A stretch of DNA of 64,000 nt from UBA9715 sp964553375 (lineage in GTDB: Bacteria; Actinomycetota; Coriobacteriia; Coriobacteriales; Eggerthellaceae), in the NCBI GenBank assembly GCA_964553375.1, contig CAZKKN010000002.1:1-64000 (forward strand), in the 5' to 3' direction. A program made the position numbers and the translations under genes. The notes beneath the pieces are model-generated. The model was not told the origin of the DNA. It made no database searches and saw only the letters and a list, made by a program, of their open reading frames with translations. Shown piece after piece: positions 53,673 through 62,809 of this stretch. The stretch's first letter is position 1. Each line of letters opens with the position of its first letter.

Positions 53673-55577
53673 ATGACCCAGGGAAACGAGGGTTCTAAAC
53701 CCGAGCGCAAGCATGGGCAGAATCAGAAAGACGGGCAGAACCAGAAGGGCTCGGCCCCGAATCAGCGGCGCAAGCGCAATGGCCGCGAAACGAAATCGAT
53801 CAAGTACGTGAAGTTGGAGAAGGAGCGGCCGAGCCTCACGCGCGATGCCACCTCCGCCAAGCAGGCATCCAAGCAAAACCAGCACCATAAGCCGCGCCGC
53901 GGCTCGGGCAACGCCAAGAAGAAGGGCGCACAGCTGAAGATCATCCCCTTGGGTGGCCTGGATGCCATCGGCAAGAACATGACCGTATTCGAATGCGGCA
54001 ACGACATGGTGCTCGATGACGCAGGCCTCATGTTCCCCGATGACGACCATCCCGGCATCGACCTCATCCTGCCGGACTACACCTATGTATTGGAGAACGC
54101 CGACAAGCTCCGCGGCATCGTGATCACCCACGGTCACGAGGACCACACTGGCAGTTTGCCCTACCTTTACAAGGACCTGGGCAAAGACGTGCCCATCTAC
54201 GCTTCCAAATTCACCCTCGGCCTCATCGAGGGCAAGTTCAAGGAGCACCGCATCAAAAACGCCAAACTGGTGGAGGTCAATCCCGGCGACAAGATAAAGC
54301 TAGGCTGCATCGAGGTGGAATTCTTCGCGGTGAACCACTCCATCCCCGGCGCTTTGGGCGTGCTTTTCCGCAGCCCCGCGGGCAATGTGCTCCATACCGG
54401 CGACTTCAAGCTGGACCAGACGCCCATCGATGGCATCACCACCGATTTCGCAGCCCTTTCCCGTTTCAACCAGGAGGGCGTGGACCTCATGCTCTCGGAT
54501 TCCACCAACGCCATGAAAAAGGAGTTCACCCCCTCTGAGCGCGAGGTGGGTAAAGAGCTCGCCCGTATCATCAAGCAGGCGAAGGGCCGCGTGGTCATCG
54601 CCTCCTTCGCCAGCCAGATCCACCGGATGCAGCAGATCTGCGATGCCGCCGTGGCCAATGGCCGCAAGGTGGTGGTCACCGGCCGCTCCATGATCCAAAA
54701 CACCGATATTGCCCGCAAGCTCGGCTATCTGAACATCGATGACAAGGACCTGGTGGATGCTTACGAGCTTTCCGGTATCCCGCCAGAGAAAGTGGTGGTC
54801 ATGTGCACCGGCTCCCAAGGCGAGCCCCTGTCCGCCCTCTCCCGCATCGCCAGCGGCCTGCATAAGACCATAGAGATAGATGAGGGCGATACGGTGATCA
54901 TCTCCGCCACGCCGGTGCCGGGCAACGAGAAGGCTGTGACCCGCGTGATCAACCTCCTGTCGAAGATCGGAGCCGATGTCTACGACAAATCCCGGGCCAT
55001 GGTGCACGTATCGGGCCATGCCGGCGCCGAGGAGCTGAAGCTCGTGCTCTCCATCGTGCAGCCGAAATCGTTCATGCCGGTCCATGGTGAGGCCGCCCAT
55101 CTGCGGGCCCATGCCCATCTGGCCGAGGAGACGGGGGTTCCGCCCGAGAACATCTTCATCTGCGAGAACGGTGAGGGCTTGGTGCTGGATTCAGGAGGCG
55201 TGCGCCTGGGCGACACCGTCCAAAGCGGCGTGGTCTATGTGGATGGCCTCTCGGTGGGGGATACCTCCCAGGATGTGCTGGATGAGCGCGTCACCTTGGG
55301 CGCGCAGGGCTTCGCCGTGCTCTCGGCGGCCTACAATCCCAAAACCCGCAAGCTCGCCGCACCCATCGCCATTGAGATGCATGGCATCACAGGCGGAGAC
55401 GACCCCTATGTGGCTGTGGAGGCCAAAGAGGCCGTGGAGGCGGCGCTCAAGAAGCATCTGCAGAAGGGCGCCACATTGGCTGAGCTGCGCAAAGCGGGAA
55501 GGGATACCCTGCTCAACCTGCTCTGGGAGCGCACCAAGCAACGCCCCATGGTGGTATCCACCATTCTGGAGGTCTGA
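53673..55577 (+). CDS. rnj: Ribonuclease J
   Basis: This 634-residue enzyme has metallo-beta-lactamase and beta-CASP domains. The metal site is in THGHEDHTGSLPYL (about residue 150). VLHTGDFKLDQTP, LLSDSTNAM-like LMLSDSTNAM, and SGHAGAEELKLVLSIVQPKSFMPVHGE follow. It has 5' exo- and endonuclease roles in mRNA decay and rRNA maturation. An unusual basic, Gln/Asn/Lys-rich N-terminal extension of about 85 residues precedes the catalytic part (which starts near LKIIPLGGLDAIG). The ATG follows dapA by 100 bases of hairpin-rich sequence. Confidence 0.94.
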   Translation: MTQGNEGSKPERKHGQNQKDGQNQKGSAPNQRRKRNGRETKSIKYVKLEKERPSLTRDATSAKQASKQNQHHKPRRGSGNAKKKGAQLKIIPLGGLDAIGKNMTVFECGNDMVLDDAGLMFPDDDHPGIDLILPDYTYVLENADKLRGIVITHGHEDHTGSLPYLYKDLGKDVPIYASKFTLGLIEGKFKEHRIKNAKLVEVNPGDKIKLGCIEVEFFAVNHSIPGALGVLFRSPAGNVLHTGDFKLDQTPIDGITTDFAALSRFNQEGVDLMLSDSTNAMKKEFTPSEREVGKELARIIKQAKGRVVIASFASQIHRMQQICDAAVANGRKVVVTGRSMIQNTDIARKLGYLNIDDKDLVDAYELSGIPPEKVVVMCTGSQGEPLSALSRIASGLHKTIEIDEGDTVIISATPVPGNEKAVTRVINLLSKIGADVYDKSRAMVHVSGHAGAEELKLVLSIVQPKSFMPVHGEAAHLRAHAHLAEETGVPPENIFICENGEGLVLDSGGVRLGDTVQSGVVYVDGLSVGDTSQDVLDERVTLGAQGFAVLSAAYNPKTRKLAAPIAIEMHGITGGDDPYVAVEAKEAVEAALKKHLQKGATLAELRKAGRDTLLNLLWERTKQRPMVVSTILEV

Positions 55578-55600
55578 GGCGGCCTGAAGCGCATTTGGTT

Positions 55601-55606
55601 TATAAT
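55601..55606 (+). promoter_or_regulatory. Consensus -10 element before ftsK
   Basis: A perfect TATAAT lies 44 bases before the TTG start of ftsK. No recognisable -35 box at 16-18 bases was found. Confidence 0.4.
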
Positions 55607-55649
55607 TACTGCGTTGAATCGTAGTAGAAATGCAGCATAAGGATCTATC

Positions 55650-58208
55650 TTGGCTAACAAACAGTCCAGCAAGAAGAGCCCGGCAGCCTCTGGCTCCTCC
55701 GGCTCTTCTGCGCCTCGCAAACGGGCTTTGGCCCCTTCTGAGAAGAACGTCCGCCGTAAGCTCTCTTCCATAGAGTTCGAAGAAGAGCGCTCGTTTCTGG
55801 ATGACCGCACCAAGCGCACCATCATCGCCATCCTGTTCTTCGCCTGCGCCTGCGCTCTCATGCTCATCGTGGTGCTGCCCGGCAACGCCATGGTCTCCTC
55901 TGCGCTCTCCTACATCCTGCACGTGGGACTGGGCATAGGCGCCTACATCCTGCCCGTGGTCTTGGCGATCATCGGCATCACCTTCATCGCGCGCTTCGAT
56001 TCCGAACGCGTACCCGCCCGGGTCATCTTGGGACTCTTCATCGTCTATCTGGGATTGCTCATCCTATTGGCCTTGCTCACCCCCGGGCTGGGGGATATCG
56101 CCAACGCTGAGACCATCATCTTCCTGGACGAGAACACCACCACCCACGGAGGGCTCGTGGGGGCCGGACCCGGTTGGGTGGGTCTTGCGCTTTTCGGTTT
56201 GCCCATCGCCATCATCATAGCCTTGAGCATCATCGCCATCGGTTTCGCCGTCATCGGCTTCTCCATCCATCGCTTAGCCGAGACCATCGCCCGGCGCCGT
56301 GCCATCAAGCGCCAGAGGGAAGAAGAGGCCTTGGATGTGGCTCCGGCCCAGCCCTATATACCGGCCATGGCTGAAGGCAAGCGTCCACGGCGAAGCGGGG
56401 AAGTGGATAGCGCCTCGCTCACCCGCCCCTTAGACGACATCGAGCCAGCATCGGTGGATGCCACCGTGGCTTTCATCCCCGCAAGCCCCGCTTCCCGGCT
56501 CTCTGGAAGCCTTGAGGGCGGACGTCACCGCCCGGTTCCCAAGGGTGAGACCCAAAGCTTCACCCGCAAGCTCGGTCAGACCCGCACCGAAGAGGAACCG
56601 CCCGCTCCCAAAACCAAGGCGGCTAAGGGCTCCCCCAAGAAAGCCAAGGCAAAAGCTGCTCCGGAGCCTGACGGCCTGCGCAGTCCCGATGATACCTTCC
56701 AACTCCCTGACAGGTCCCTTCTCAAAGTGAGCCGGAGCAAGGCGAAGAGTAAGAGCTTTGAGGAGGAGCTGCGCCAAACGGCCGCCCACCTCCAGCAGAC
56801 CATGGAGGATTTCGGCATCATGGCCACGGTTGTGGATTGGATCTCCGGTCCCACCGTGACGCTGTTCGAGGTGGATCTGCCCGCCGGCGTGCGCGTAAGC
56901 CGCCTCACCGCCCTGAAAGACGACATCGCCCTCGCCCTTGCTGCCCCGGGGGTGCGCATCTTCGCCCCCATACCCAACACCCATTTCGTGGGCATCGAGG
57001 TGCCCAACCGCCAGCGTGATAACGTGTTGCTCGGGGATATCCTGAAATCCGTGAAGGGCGGCCCGTTGGAGGTGGCCATCGGCAAAGACGTGGAAGGCAA
57101 CCCCATCATCGAGGATCTGGCCCGCATGCCGCATCTACTCATCGGCGGCACCACCGGCTCGGGCAAATCAGTTGGCATCAACGCCATGATCATGTCCATC
57201 CTCATGCGCTCTACTCCTTCCCAAGTTCGCTTCATCATGATCGACCCCAAGCGGGTGGAATTCGCCCCTTACGACGGCATCCCGCACCTCTATGTGCCCG
57301 TTGTCACCGAACCCAAGGAAGCCGCGAGCGCCCTTTCCTGGGGCGTTGCCGAGATGGAGCTGCGTCTGAAGACCTTCCAGAAGGCCGGGGTGCGCAACAT
57401 CACCTCCTTCAATGAGCTGGTGGTGAGCGGACGGCTTTCAGCCATGGCTGAGGACGGCACCATAGACAAGGCGAAATTCCCCCAGCCCCAGTACCTCGAT
57501 ACCCCCATGCCCTATATCGTGATCGTGATAGACGAGTTGGCCGACCTCATGATGAACGTGGGCAAGGAGGTGGAGTTCTCCATCAGCCGCATCGCCCAGC
57601 TGGCCCGTGCTGCCGGCATCCACCTCATCGTGGCCACTCAGCGGCCATCGGCCAATGTGGTCACGGGACTCATCAAGGCGAACATCACCACCCGCATCGC
57701 CTACAACGTGGCATCCGGCCTGGATAGCCGCGTGATCTTGGACACCACCGGCGCAGAGAGCCTCATCGGCCTGGGCGATCTGCTCATCTCCAAACCGGAG
57801 TTGGGACGCCCTTTGCGCGTTCAGGGATGCTTCACCTCCGATGAAGAAATTGCGACGGTGGTGGAATTCATCAAATCCCAAGGCGAACCCGAGTATCATT
57901 CAGAGATACTGAAAACGAATCTGGTTACGTTAGGTGATTCGGCCCCCGATGGCTCGGGTGGCAGCGGTGGCGGCGATGACCCGCTCATCTGGGATGCAGC
58001 GGAGATAGTGGTGGCCACCGGCCTGGGTTCGACATCTAACATCCAGCGGAAGCTCAAGGTGGGATATGCCCGGGCTGGCCGTATAATGGATATGCTGGAA
58101 GAGAAGGGCGTTGTAGGCGCACCCAACGGCTCCAAGCCGCGTGAGGTGCTCGTTGACGCCTTGGAGCTGGAAGCGCTGAAGGCCTTCGAGGCCAACGACG
58201 CAGACTAA
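55650..58208 (+). CDS. ftsK: DNA translocase FtsK/SpoIIIE
   Basis: This 852-residue septal DNA pump has about four or five membrane helices in residues 50-210 and a charged linker to about residue 375. The motor domain has Walker A GGTTGSGKSVGINAM (near residue 501) and Walker B IVIDELADLM; the C-terminal winged-helix gamma domain is DAAEIVVATGLGSTSNIQRKLKVGYARAGRIMD. Start TTG 55650 is behind AAGGATC; no in-frame ATG precedes the conserved region sensibly. It moves chromosome ends through the closing septum. Confidence 0.95.
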   Translation: MANKQSSKKSPAASGSSGSSAPRKRALAPSEKNVRRKLSSIEFEEERSFLDDRTKRTIIAILFFACACALMLIVVLPGNAMVSSALSYILHVGLGIGAYILPVVLAIIGITFIARFDSERVPARVILGLFIVYLGLLILLALLTPGLGDIANAETIIFLDENTTTHGGLVGAGPGWVGLALFGLPIAIIIALSIIAIGFAVIGFSIHRLAETIARRRAIKRQREEEALDVAPAQPYIPAMAEGKRPRRSGEVDSASLTRPLDDIEPASVDATVAFIPASPASRLSGSLEGGRHRPVPKGETQSFTRKLGQTRTEEEPPAPKTKAAKGSPKKAKAKAAPEPDGLRSPDDTFQLPDRSLLKVSRSKAKSKSFEEELRQTAAHLQQTMEDFGIMATVVDWISGPTVTLFEVDLPAGVRVSRLTALKDDIALALAAPGVRIFAPIPNTHFVGIEVPNRQRDNVLLGDILKSVKGGPLEVAIGKDVEGNPIIEDLARMPHLLIGGTTGSGKSVGINAMIMSILMRSTPSQVRFIMIDPKRVEFAPYDGIPHLYVPVVTEPKEAASALSWGVAEMELRLKTFQKAGVRNITSFNELVVSGRLSAMAEDGTIDKAKFPQPQYLDTPMPYIVIVIDELADLMMNVGKEVEFSISRIAQLARAAGIHLIVATQRPSANVVTGLIKANITTRIAYNVASGLDSRVILDTTGAESLIGLGDLLISKPELGRPLRVQGCFTSDEEIATVVEFIKSQGEPEYHSEILKTNLVTLGDSAPDGSGGSGGGDDPLIWDAAEIVVATGLGSTSNIQRKLKVGYARAGRIMDMLEEKGVVGAPNGSKPREVLVDALELEALKAFEANDAD

Positions 58209-58220
58209 CGAGGAGCTATC

Positions 58221-59468
58221 GTGGCACAGGTGACATCGGGCAGAGTGCTCCGTGAGACCCGGGAGCGCAAAGGCTATGACCTTACCACTGTTGCGCGGCG
58301 CCTGCGCATCCGCCCGGATATCCTGCGCGCCATCGAGGCTAACGATTTCTCCTCCATGCCCCCGCGGGGCTATACCCGCAATATGATCAACGCCTATGCA
58401 CGGCTCTTAGGGCTCAACCCCACGGAGATCGTGAACATGTTCTTGGATGAATCCTATGCCCATCAGGTGCAAAAGGCCCGTTCAGCGGCACCTTCAGCCG
58501 GCTTTGACATGGGGCGTGACCGTCGGCGCAGCCGCAGCGAGCGGCGCCAAGAGGTGGCCTACGATGAGGAGGAGGGCTTCGGCGCCCAGCAGAGCCCCAG
58601 CAAGCGAAAGCTCTACGACGACCGCACCCGTTATTCCCGAGACGACTACGGCATCCAGCGGGAGCGCGTGCGCCGCACCGACCGCTCAAGCCGGGATTTC
58701 ATGAGTCATCACTCGGATTATCCCCAGTCCGACTACGGCATCTACAACGACGACCGTCAGGCTCGCCGTCACCGCCAGGTGCACGTGGGTCACACCCCTA
58801 TGGAGTATTCCGCCCCGCGCCTGCCCGGCGGGCTTATGGGGCGGCTTCCTTTGATCATAGCCGCTGTGGCCGTAGTGGTGCTCATCATCATCTTGATCGT
58901 CTTCGTGTTCAATGGCGGCAACGGAGGCGGCACCGATGACGTATCCCAGCTGCCTGTTTCGGGCATCAACGACACCACGGGCACCGGCGATGACGCCGAG
59001 GCCGATGAGCCGCCGGTGGAAGTGGCACCAACCAGTGCGCGCATCACCTACTCGGTGGGCGAGGGGAACGAGGTCTACATAGAGACCTACGACAACTCCG
59101 AGACCCCTAAGGCCGAGATGCTCACCGGACCGGTGGAGCAGACCTTGGAGACCACCGGTGTTTGGACCATCACCACCTTCACCCCCGACCTCATCACCGT
59201 GATGGTGAACGGCGAACAGGTGAAGTTGGAGCCCAATCAGGAATACGGTGGCATGTCCACCTACACCGTGGATTTCCCCAAGATGCTCGAAGAGTGGCGC
59301 CAGACCCATTCCTCCAAGTCATCCCAGCGCCAAGCGGCCGTTGCCTCGGCTGCCAATGCCGCGAGCGCCGATGCTACGAAGTCCTCCGGGGCCAGCGCGG
59401 CTACCGGCAATACGGGTACGGGCGCAGACACCGCAACCCAGGGCACGACAACGAGCGGCACGCTTTAA
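58221..59468 (+). CDS. RodZ-like helix-turn-helix membrane protein
   Basis: This 415-residue protein has an N-terminal HTH_25-type domain (about residues 5-75, GRVLRETRERKGYDLTTVARRLRIRPDILRAIE). An Arg/Asp-rich linker, one transmembrane helix (about 212-235) and an extracellular beta domain of the DUF4115 type (about 270-360) follow, then an Ala/Ser/Thr-rich tail. This is RodZ architecture, linking MreB-type cytoskeleton and cell wall in rods. In actinobacteria such proteins sit between ftsK and rimO, as here. The start is GTG 58221. Its exact role in this organism is open. Confidence 0.82.
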   Translation: MAQVTSGRVLRETRERKGYDLTTVARRLRIRPDILRAIEANDFSSMPPRGYTRNMINAYARLLGLNPTEIVNMFLDESYAHQVQKARSAAPSAGFDMGRDRRRSRSERRQEVAYDEEEGFGAQQSPSKRKLYDDRTRYSRDDYGIQRERVRRTDRSSRDFMSHHSDYPQSDYGIYNDDRQARRHRQVHVGHTPMEYSAPRLPGGLMGRLPLIIAAVAVVVLIIILIVFVFNGGNGGGTDDVSQLPVSGINDTTGTGDDAEADEPPVEVAPTSARITYSVGEGNEVYIETYDNSETPKAEMLTGPVEQTLETTGVWTITTFTPDLITVMVNGEQVKLEPNQEYGGMSTYTVDFPKMLEEWRQTHSSKSSQRQAAVASAANAASADATKSSGASAATGNTGTGADTATQGTTTSGTL

Positions 59469-59507
59469 GGCCCGCTGTTTCACACCCCATGAGAAGAAAG
59501 GCAACCA

Positions 59508-60005
59508 ATGGCTAAAGAATCCAGTTTCGATGTGGTATCCACCCTTGACCTCCAAGAGGTGGATAACGCCTATCAGCAGGCGAAGAAGGAACTCACCCAG
59601 CGCTACGACCTGAAGGATTCCGGCTCCAAGATAGACCTGGATAAGGCCGCCAAGAAGCTCACCATCACGGCACCGAGCGATTTCGTAGCCAACCAAGTGC
59701 TTGACATCATCACCTCCAAGCTGGTGAAGCGCGGTATAGAGCTCTCGGCCGTGCAGTGGAGTGCGCCTGTGGATTCCGCCGGTGGCACGGTGCAGCGCAC
59801 CGGCACCTTGGTGGAGGGGATCGAAAAGGACGTGGCTTCCAGGATCAACAAGGACATCAAAGCCCAGAAGTTCAAGGTCAAAGTGCAGATCGAGGGCGAT
59901 CACCTGCGCGTGAGCTCGCCTTCCCGCGACACGTTGCAAGAGGTTATCGCGTTTCTGAAGGACCAAGATTACGGTCAGCCGCTCCAATACACCAACTATC
60001 GCTAG
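59508..60005 (+). CDS. YajQ-family nucleotide-binding protein
   Basis: This 165-residue protein of the YajQ/UPF0234 family consists of two ferredoxin-like domains. SSFDVVSTLDLQEVDNAYQQAKKEL at the start and VKVQIEGDHLRVSSPSRDTLQEVIAFLK near the end are strongly conserved. Some members bind cyclic di-GMP or RNA; the role here is unknown. AAAGG stands before the ATG. It separates the RodZ-like gene from rimO. Confidence 0.93.
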   Translation: MAKESSFDVVSTLDLQEVDNAYQQAKKELTQRYDLKDSGSKIDLDKAAKKLTITAPSDFVANQVLDIITSKLVKRGIELSAVQWSAPVDSAGGTVQRTGTLVEGIEKDVASRINKDIKAQKFKVKVQIEGDHLRVSSPSRDTLQEVIAFLKDQDYGQPLQYTNYR

Positions 60006-60018
60006 GGGAGCAGCAACG

Positions 60019-61326
60019 GTGAGACCCGATATGCCCGCTGTGGCCTTCGTGACCATGGGCTGCGCCAAAAACGAGGTGGACAGCCAAACCATGGCCGCGC
60101 TTTTGAGCCAAGGCGGCTATAGGGTGATAGACGACTTGGAGGCGGCCGATGCCGTCATCGTGAACACCTGCTCGTTCATCCAAATGGCAACAGAGGAGAG
60201 CATCGATGCGGTCCTTGCCGCAGCGGAGCTCCCGTCCATCGCCGAAGGGCGCGGCAAGCTCATCTTGGCCGGTTGCATGGCTGCACGCTACGGCGAGGAG
60301 CTTGAACCCGAATTCCCCGAAGCAGCCGCCTTCGTACCCTGCGCTGAAGAAGAGGGGATCGTCGCGGTGGTGGATGGGCTGTTCGGTGTTGACCGGGCAA
60401 ATGCGCCTTCCAACGCCGATCAAGCCGATTTGAGCAGCTCTTCGGTGAGCGCTTACGTGAAGATATCCGATGGCTGTGACCGCTTCTGCTCCTATTGCAC
60501 CATCCCCTTCATCCGGGGCCGCTATCATTCCTTTTCCCTCGAGACCATCGAAGCGGACGTGAGACGCGCCGTTGAGCAGGGGAATCGCGAAGTAGTGCTC
60601 ATCGCCCAAGATACCGGTCGCTGGGGAAGCGACCTCACACCTCCCTCCACCTTGGCTCAACTGGCCTCCCACTTGGCAGAGGAGTTCCCGGATACGTGGT
60701 TCAGACTGCTCTACATCCAGCCCGAAGGAGTGACCGAAGAGCTCATAGACACGGTGGCACGCCACCCGAACCTCTGCGATTATTTCGACATCCCCTTCCA
60801 GCACAGCGACCCTGCGCTTCTGAAAGCCATGAACCGGTCGGGAAGCGGAGAGGAGTTCTTGGAGCTGATCGGGCGCATCCGCCAGGCTATCCCGCAGGCC
60901 GCCTTGCGCACCACGCTCATCGTGGGTTTTCCGGGGGAAAGCGAGGAGAGCTTCGAAGGGCTCCTTGATTTCGTCCAGGAAGCTGCTCTGGATTACGTGG
61001 GGGCCTTCGCCTATTCCCGCGAGGAGGGCACGCGAGCCTACTCCCTTGATGGGCAGATCCCCGAAGAGGAGAAGCAGCGTCGGCTCCAGGAGCTGCGCGA
61101 TGTATCCGATGCCCTATCCGGCACGGTTGTGGCCCAGCGCATCGGCACGGATCTGGCCGTGCTGGTGGAAGGCTGCGAGGAGGACAGTCAGCTTTTCGGC
61201 CGCTGCCAAGCCCAAGCCCCCGATGTGGATGGCGTCACCTACGTAGATAAGGGTATGATAGGGCAGGTCGCGCTTTATCGCATCGATCAGACCTTAGGTT
61301 ACGAGATGGAAGGCAGCCGCATCTGA
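60019..61326 (+). CDS. rimO: Ribosomal protein S12 methylthiotransferase RimO
   Basis: This 435-residue radical SAM enzyme methylthiolates an Asp of ribosomal protein S12. It shows VTMGCAKNEVDSQTMAALL and VNTCSFIQMATEESID (N-terminal cluster), CDRFCSYCTIPFIRGRYHS (radical SAM cluster) and a C-terminal TRAM-like domain. The GCAKN signature distinguishes RimO from MiaB and MtaB. GTG 60019 has GGGGAG 8 bases upstream. The stop overlaps the next start (TGATG). Confidence 0.94.
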   Translation: MRPDMPAVAFVTMGCAKNEVDSQTMAALLSQGGYRVIDDLEAADAVIVNTCSFIQMATEESIDAVLAAAELPSIAEGRGKLILAGCMAARYGEELEPEFPEAAAFVPCAEEEGIVAVVDGLFGVDRANAPSNADQADLSSSSVSAYVKISDGCDRFCSYCTIPFIRGRYHSFSLETIEADVRRAVEQGNREVVLIAQDTGRWGSDLTPPSTLAQLASHLAEEFPDTWFRLLYIQPEGVTEELIDTVARHPNLCDYFDIPFQHSDPALLKAMNRSGSGEEFLELIGRIRQAIPQAALRTTLIVGFPGESEESFEGLLDFVQEAALDYVGAFAYSREEGTRAYSLDGQIPEEEKQRRLQELRDVSDALSGTVVAQRIGTDLAVLVEGCEEDSQLFGRCQAQAPDVDGVTYVDKGMIGQVALYRIDQTLGYEMEGSRI

Positions 61327-62474
61327 TGGCAACCCGCACCCATAGTTCCTCTGACCTGTTCACCATCTCCAACGTCATCACCATCACGCGCATACTGCTC
61401 GTGCCGGTGTTCGTGGCCGCTCTTTTGGCCCCATGGCCCGAGTGGTTCGGCGTTGAGGAGCTCTACATCGAGTCCTGGAAGCGCTGGATCGCCGCAGGGA
61501 TCTTCATCCTCATCTCTGCGACCGACTGGCTCGATGGTTATCTGGCCCGGCGACGAAACGAGATCACCGATTTCGGCAAGTTCATGGACCCCTTGGCCGA
61601 TAAGATCCTCGTCGCAGCTGCGCTCATATGCCTGGTGGAGCTGGCCGCCCTGCCTGCCTGGGTGGTGCTCATCATCCTTGCCCGGGAGTTCATCGTGAGC
61701 GGCATCCGCATGATGGCAGCCAGCAAGGGCGTGGTCATCGCCGCGAGCATACTGGGAAAGTTCAAAACCGTGTTCCAGATGATCGCCATCGTGCTTTTCA
61801 CCTTGAAGGATTCCTATGTGAACTCGCCGTTTGCCACAGCGCTCCATGATCCCCTTTGGGTCATCAGCTGGTTGGTCATGCTCATCGCCTTGGGTCTCAC
61901 CATAGCGTCGCTCATCGACTACCTGGTGAAGGCCCGGCCCCTGTTCGGATTCGCCAACCCCGCGCTCCATGAGGGGGAAGGCACCGAACAGGAGGAGCAG
62001 GAGCTTTCCGCCCTCGCTGAATCGGTGATCCTGTCGCTGCAGGGAAGCGATGCCACCCTGGCTACAGCCGAAAGCCTCACCGGAGGGATGATCGGGCAGG
62101 CGCTCACGGCCGTCAGCGGCTCCTCGGCGGTCTTCGCCGGCGGGGTGGTGAGCTACACCAACCCGGTGAAACATGCGCTTTTAGGGGTGCCCCAGGCCGT
62201 GCTTGACGGCGAAGGAGCCGTAAGCGAGACGTGCGCCCGAGCCATGGCCCAGGGAGCTCGAGAGCGCTTGGGGACCACGTACGCCGTGAGCGTTACCGGC
62301 ATCGCCGGTCCCACGGGAGCCGAGCCGGGAAAACCCATCGGCACCGTTTGGATCGCGCTGGCCTCAGCCCAAGGCACTGAAGCCGCTTGCTATCACTTCC
62401 AGGGGGACCGCGAGGCCGTGCGCTGCCAGACTGCGGAGAAGGCGCTCGCCACCGTTTTGGATGCTCTCCTGTAA
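61326..62474 (+). CDS. Fusion of phosphatidylglycerophosphate synthase (PgsA) and CinA C-terminal amidase (PncC)
   Basis: One uninterrupted 382-residue frame. Residues 1-205 form a CDP-alcohol phosphatidyltransferase with several membrane helices and the exact motif D67xxDGxxAR(x8)G84xxxD88xxxD92. This is PgsA, which makes phosphatidylglycerol phosphate. After an acidic linker (about 206-225), residues 226-382 match the CinA C-terminal domain, a nicotinamide-nucleotide deamidase: ATAESLTGGMIG, SYTNPVKHALLGV and GIAGPTGA. The usual Cys of AESCTGG is Leu here. pgsA, cinA and recA are normally separate neighbours in Gram-positive bacteria, so this is a fusion in place. The amidase half should face the cytoplasm. 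Confidence 0.9.
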   Translation: MATRTHSSSDLFTISNVITITRILLVPVFVAALLAPWPEWFGVEELYIESWKRWIAAGIFILISATDWLDGYLARRRNEITDFGKFMDPLADKILVAAALICLVELAALPAWVVLIILAREFIVSGIRMMAASKGVVIAASILGKFKTVFQMIAIVLFTLKDSYVNSPFATALHDPLWVISWLVMLIALGLTIASLIDYLVKARPLFGFANPALHEGEGTEQEEQELSALAESVILSLQGSDATLATAESLTGGMIGQALTAVSGSSAVFAGGVVSYTNPVKHALLGVPQAVLDGEGAVSETCARAMAQGARERLGTTYAVSVTGIAGPTGAEPGKPIGTVWIALASAQGTEAACYHFQGDREAVRCQTAEKALATVLDALL

Positions 62475-62809
62475 GTGGAGCTTGCCGTTTTCGCCAGCGT
62501 TTGCCGCATTCGCCGCACACGCCGGCGTGATATGCTCCGTCAATCGGCGCGGTTCGCTTTCATAAGCGCTGCCCTTCATCCATCCTTGGAGGATTCGCGT
62601 TAGATCCCTGGCAGAAACGTAGGATATATGCGTTGGGAATCCGTACCACGGCTGTGAGGGATGCGTTGGGGAGAAAGGACGCAGGCGTTGCCCATTCTGG
62701 GTATGAACCGGAAGATTCGCTCTTTAATATCATCCTTCAACGGACAGACGCTTGACAGCAAACATTTGTTCGGTAGAATAACGTTAGATTCGTTAGGAAA
62801 GAAGGTAGC
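62475..62809 (+). other. 335-base intergenic region before recA
   Basis: No convincing gene. It holds a perfect 12-bp palindrome CACGCCGGCGTG (62518-62529), a tiny open frame of 23 codons from ATG 62532 to TAG 62603 without evident Shine-Dalgarno, and the recA promoter and SOS box at its end. The stretch between about 62600 and 62740 shows nothing I can name. Confidence 0.5.
62752..62779 (+). promoter_or_regulatory. recA promoter with embedded LexA (SOS) box
   Basis: A perfect TTGACA (62752-62757), 16 bases and TAGAAT (62774-62779) form a strong promoter. CAAACATTTGTTCG (62759-62772) fills the spacer. It matches the Gram-positive LexA box CGAACnnnnGTTCG at all but one position, so LexA would occlude RNA polymerase. 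Confidence 0.88.

Noticed and set aside
62532..62603. 23-codon open frame upstream of recA
   Set aside because: No Shine-Dalgarno or family; too short to call a gene from sequence alone.
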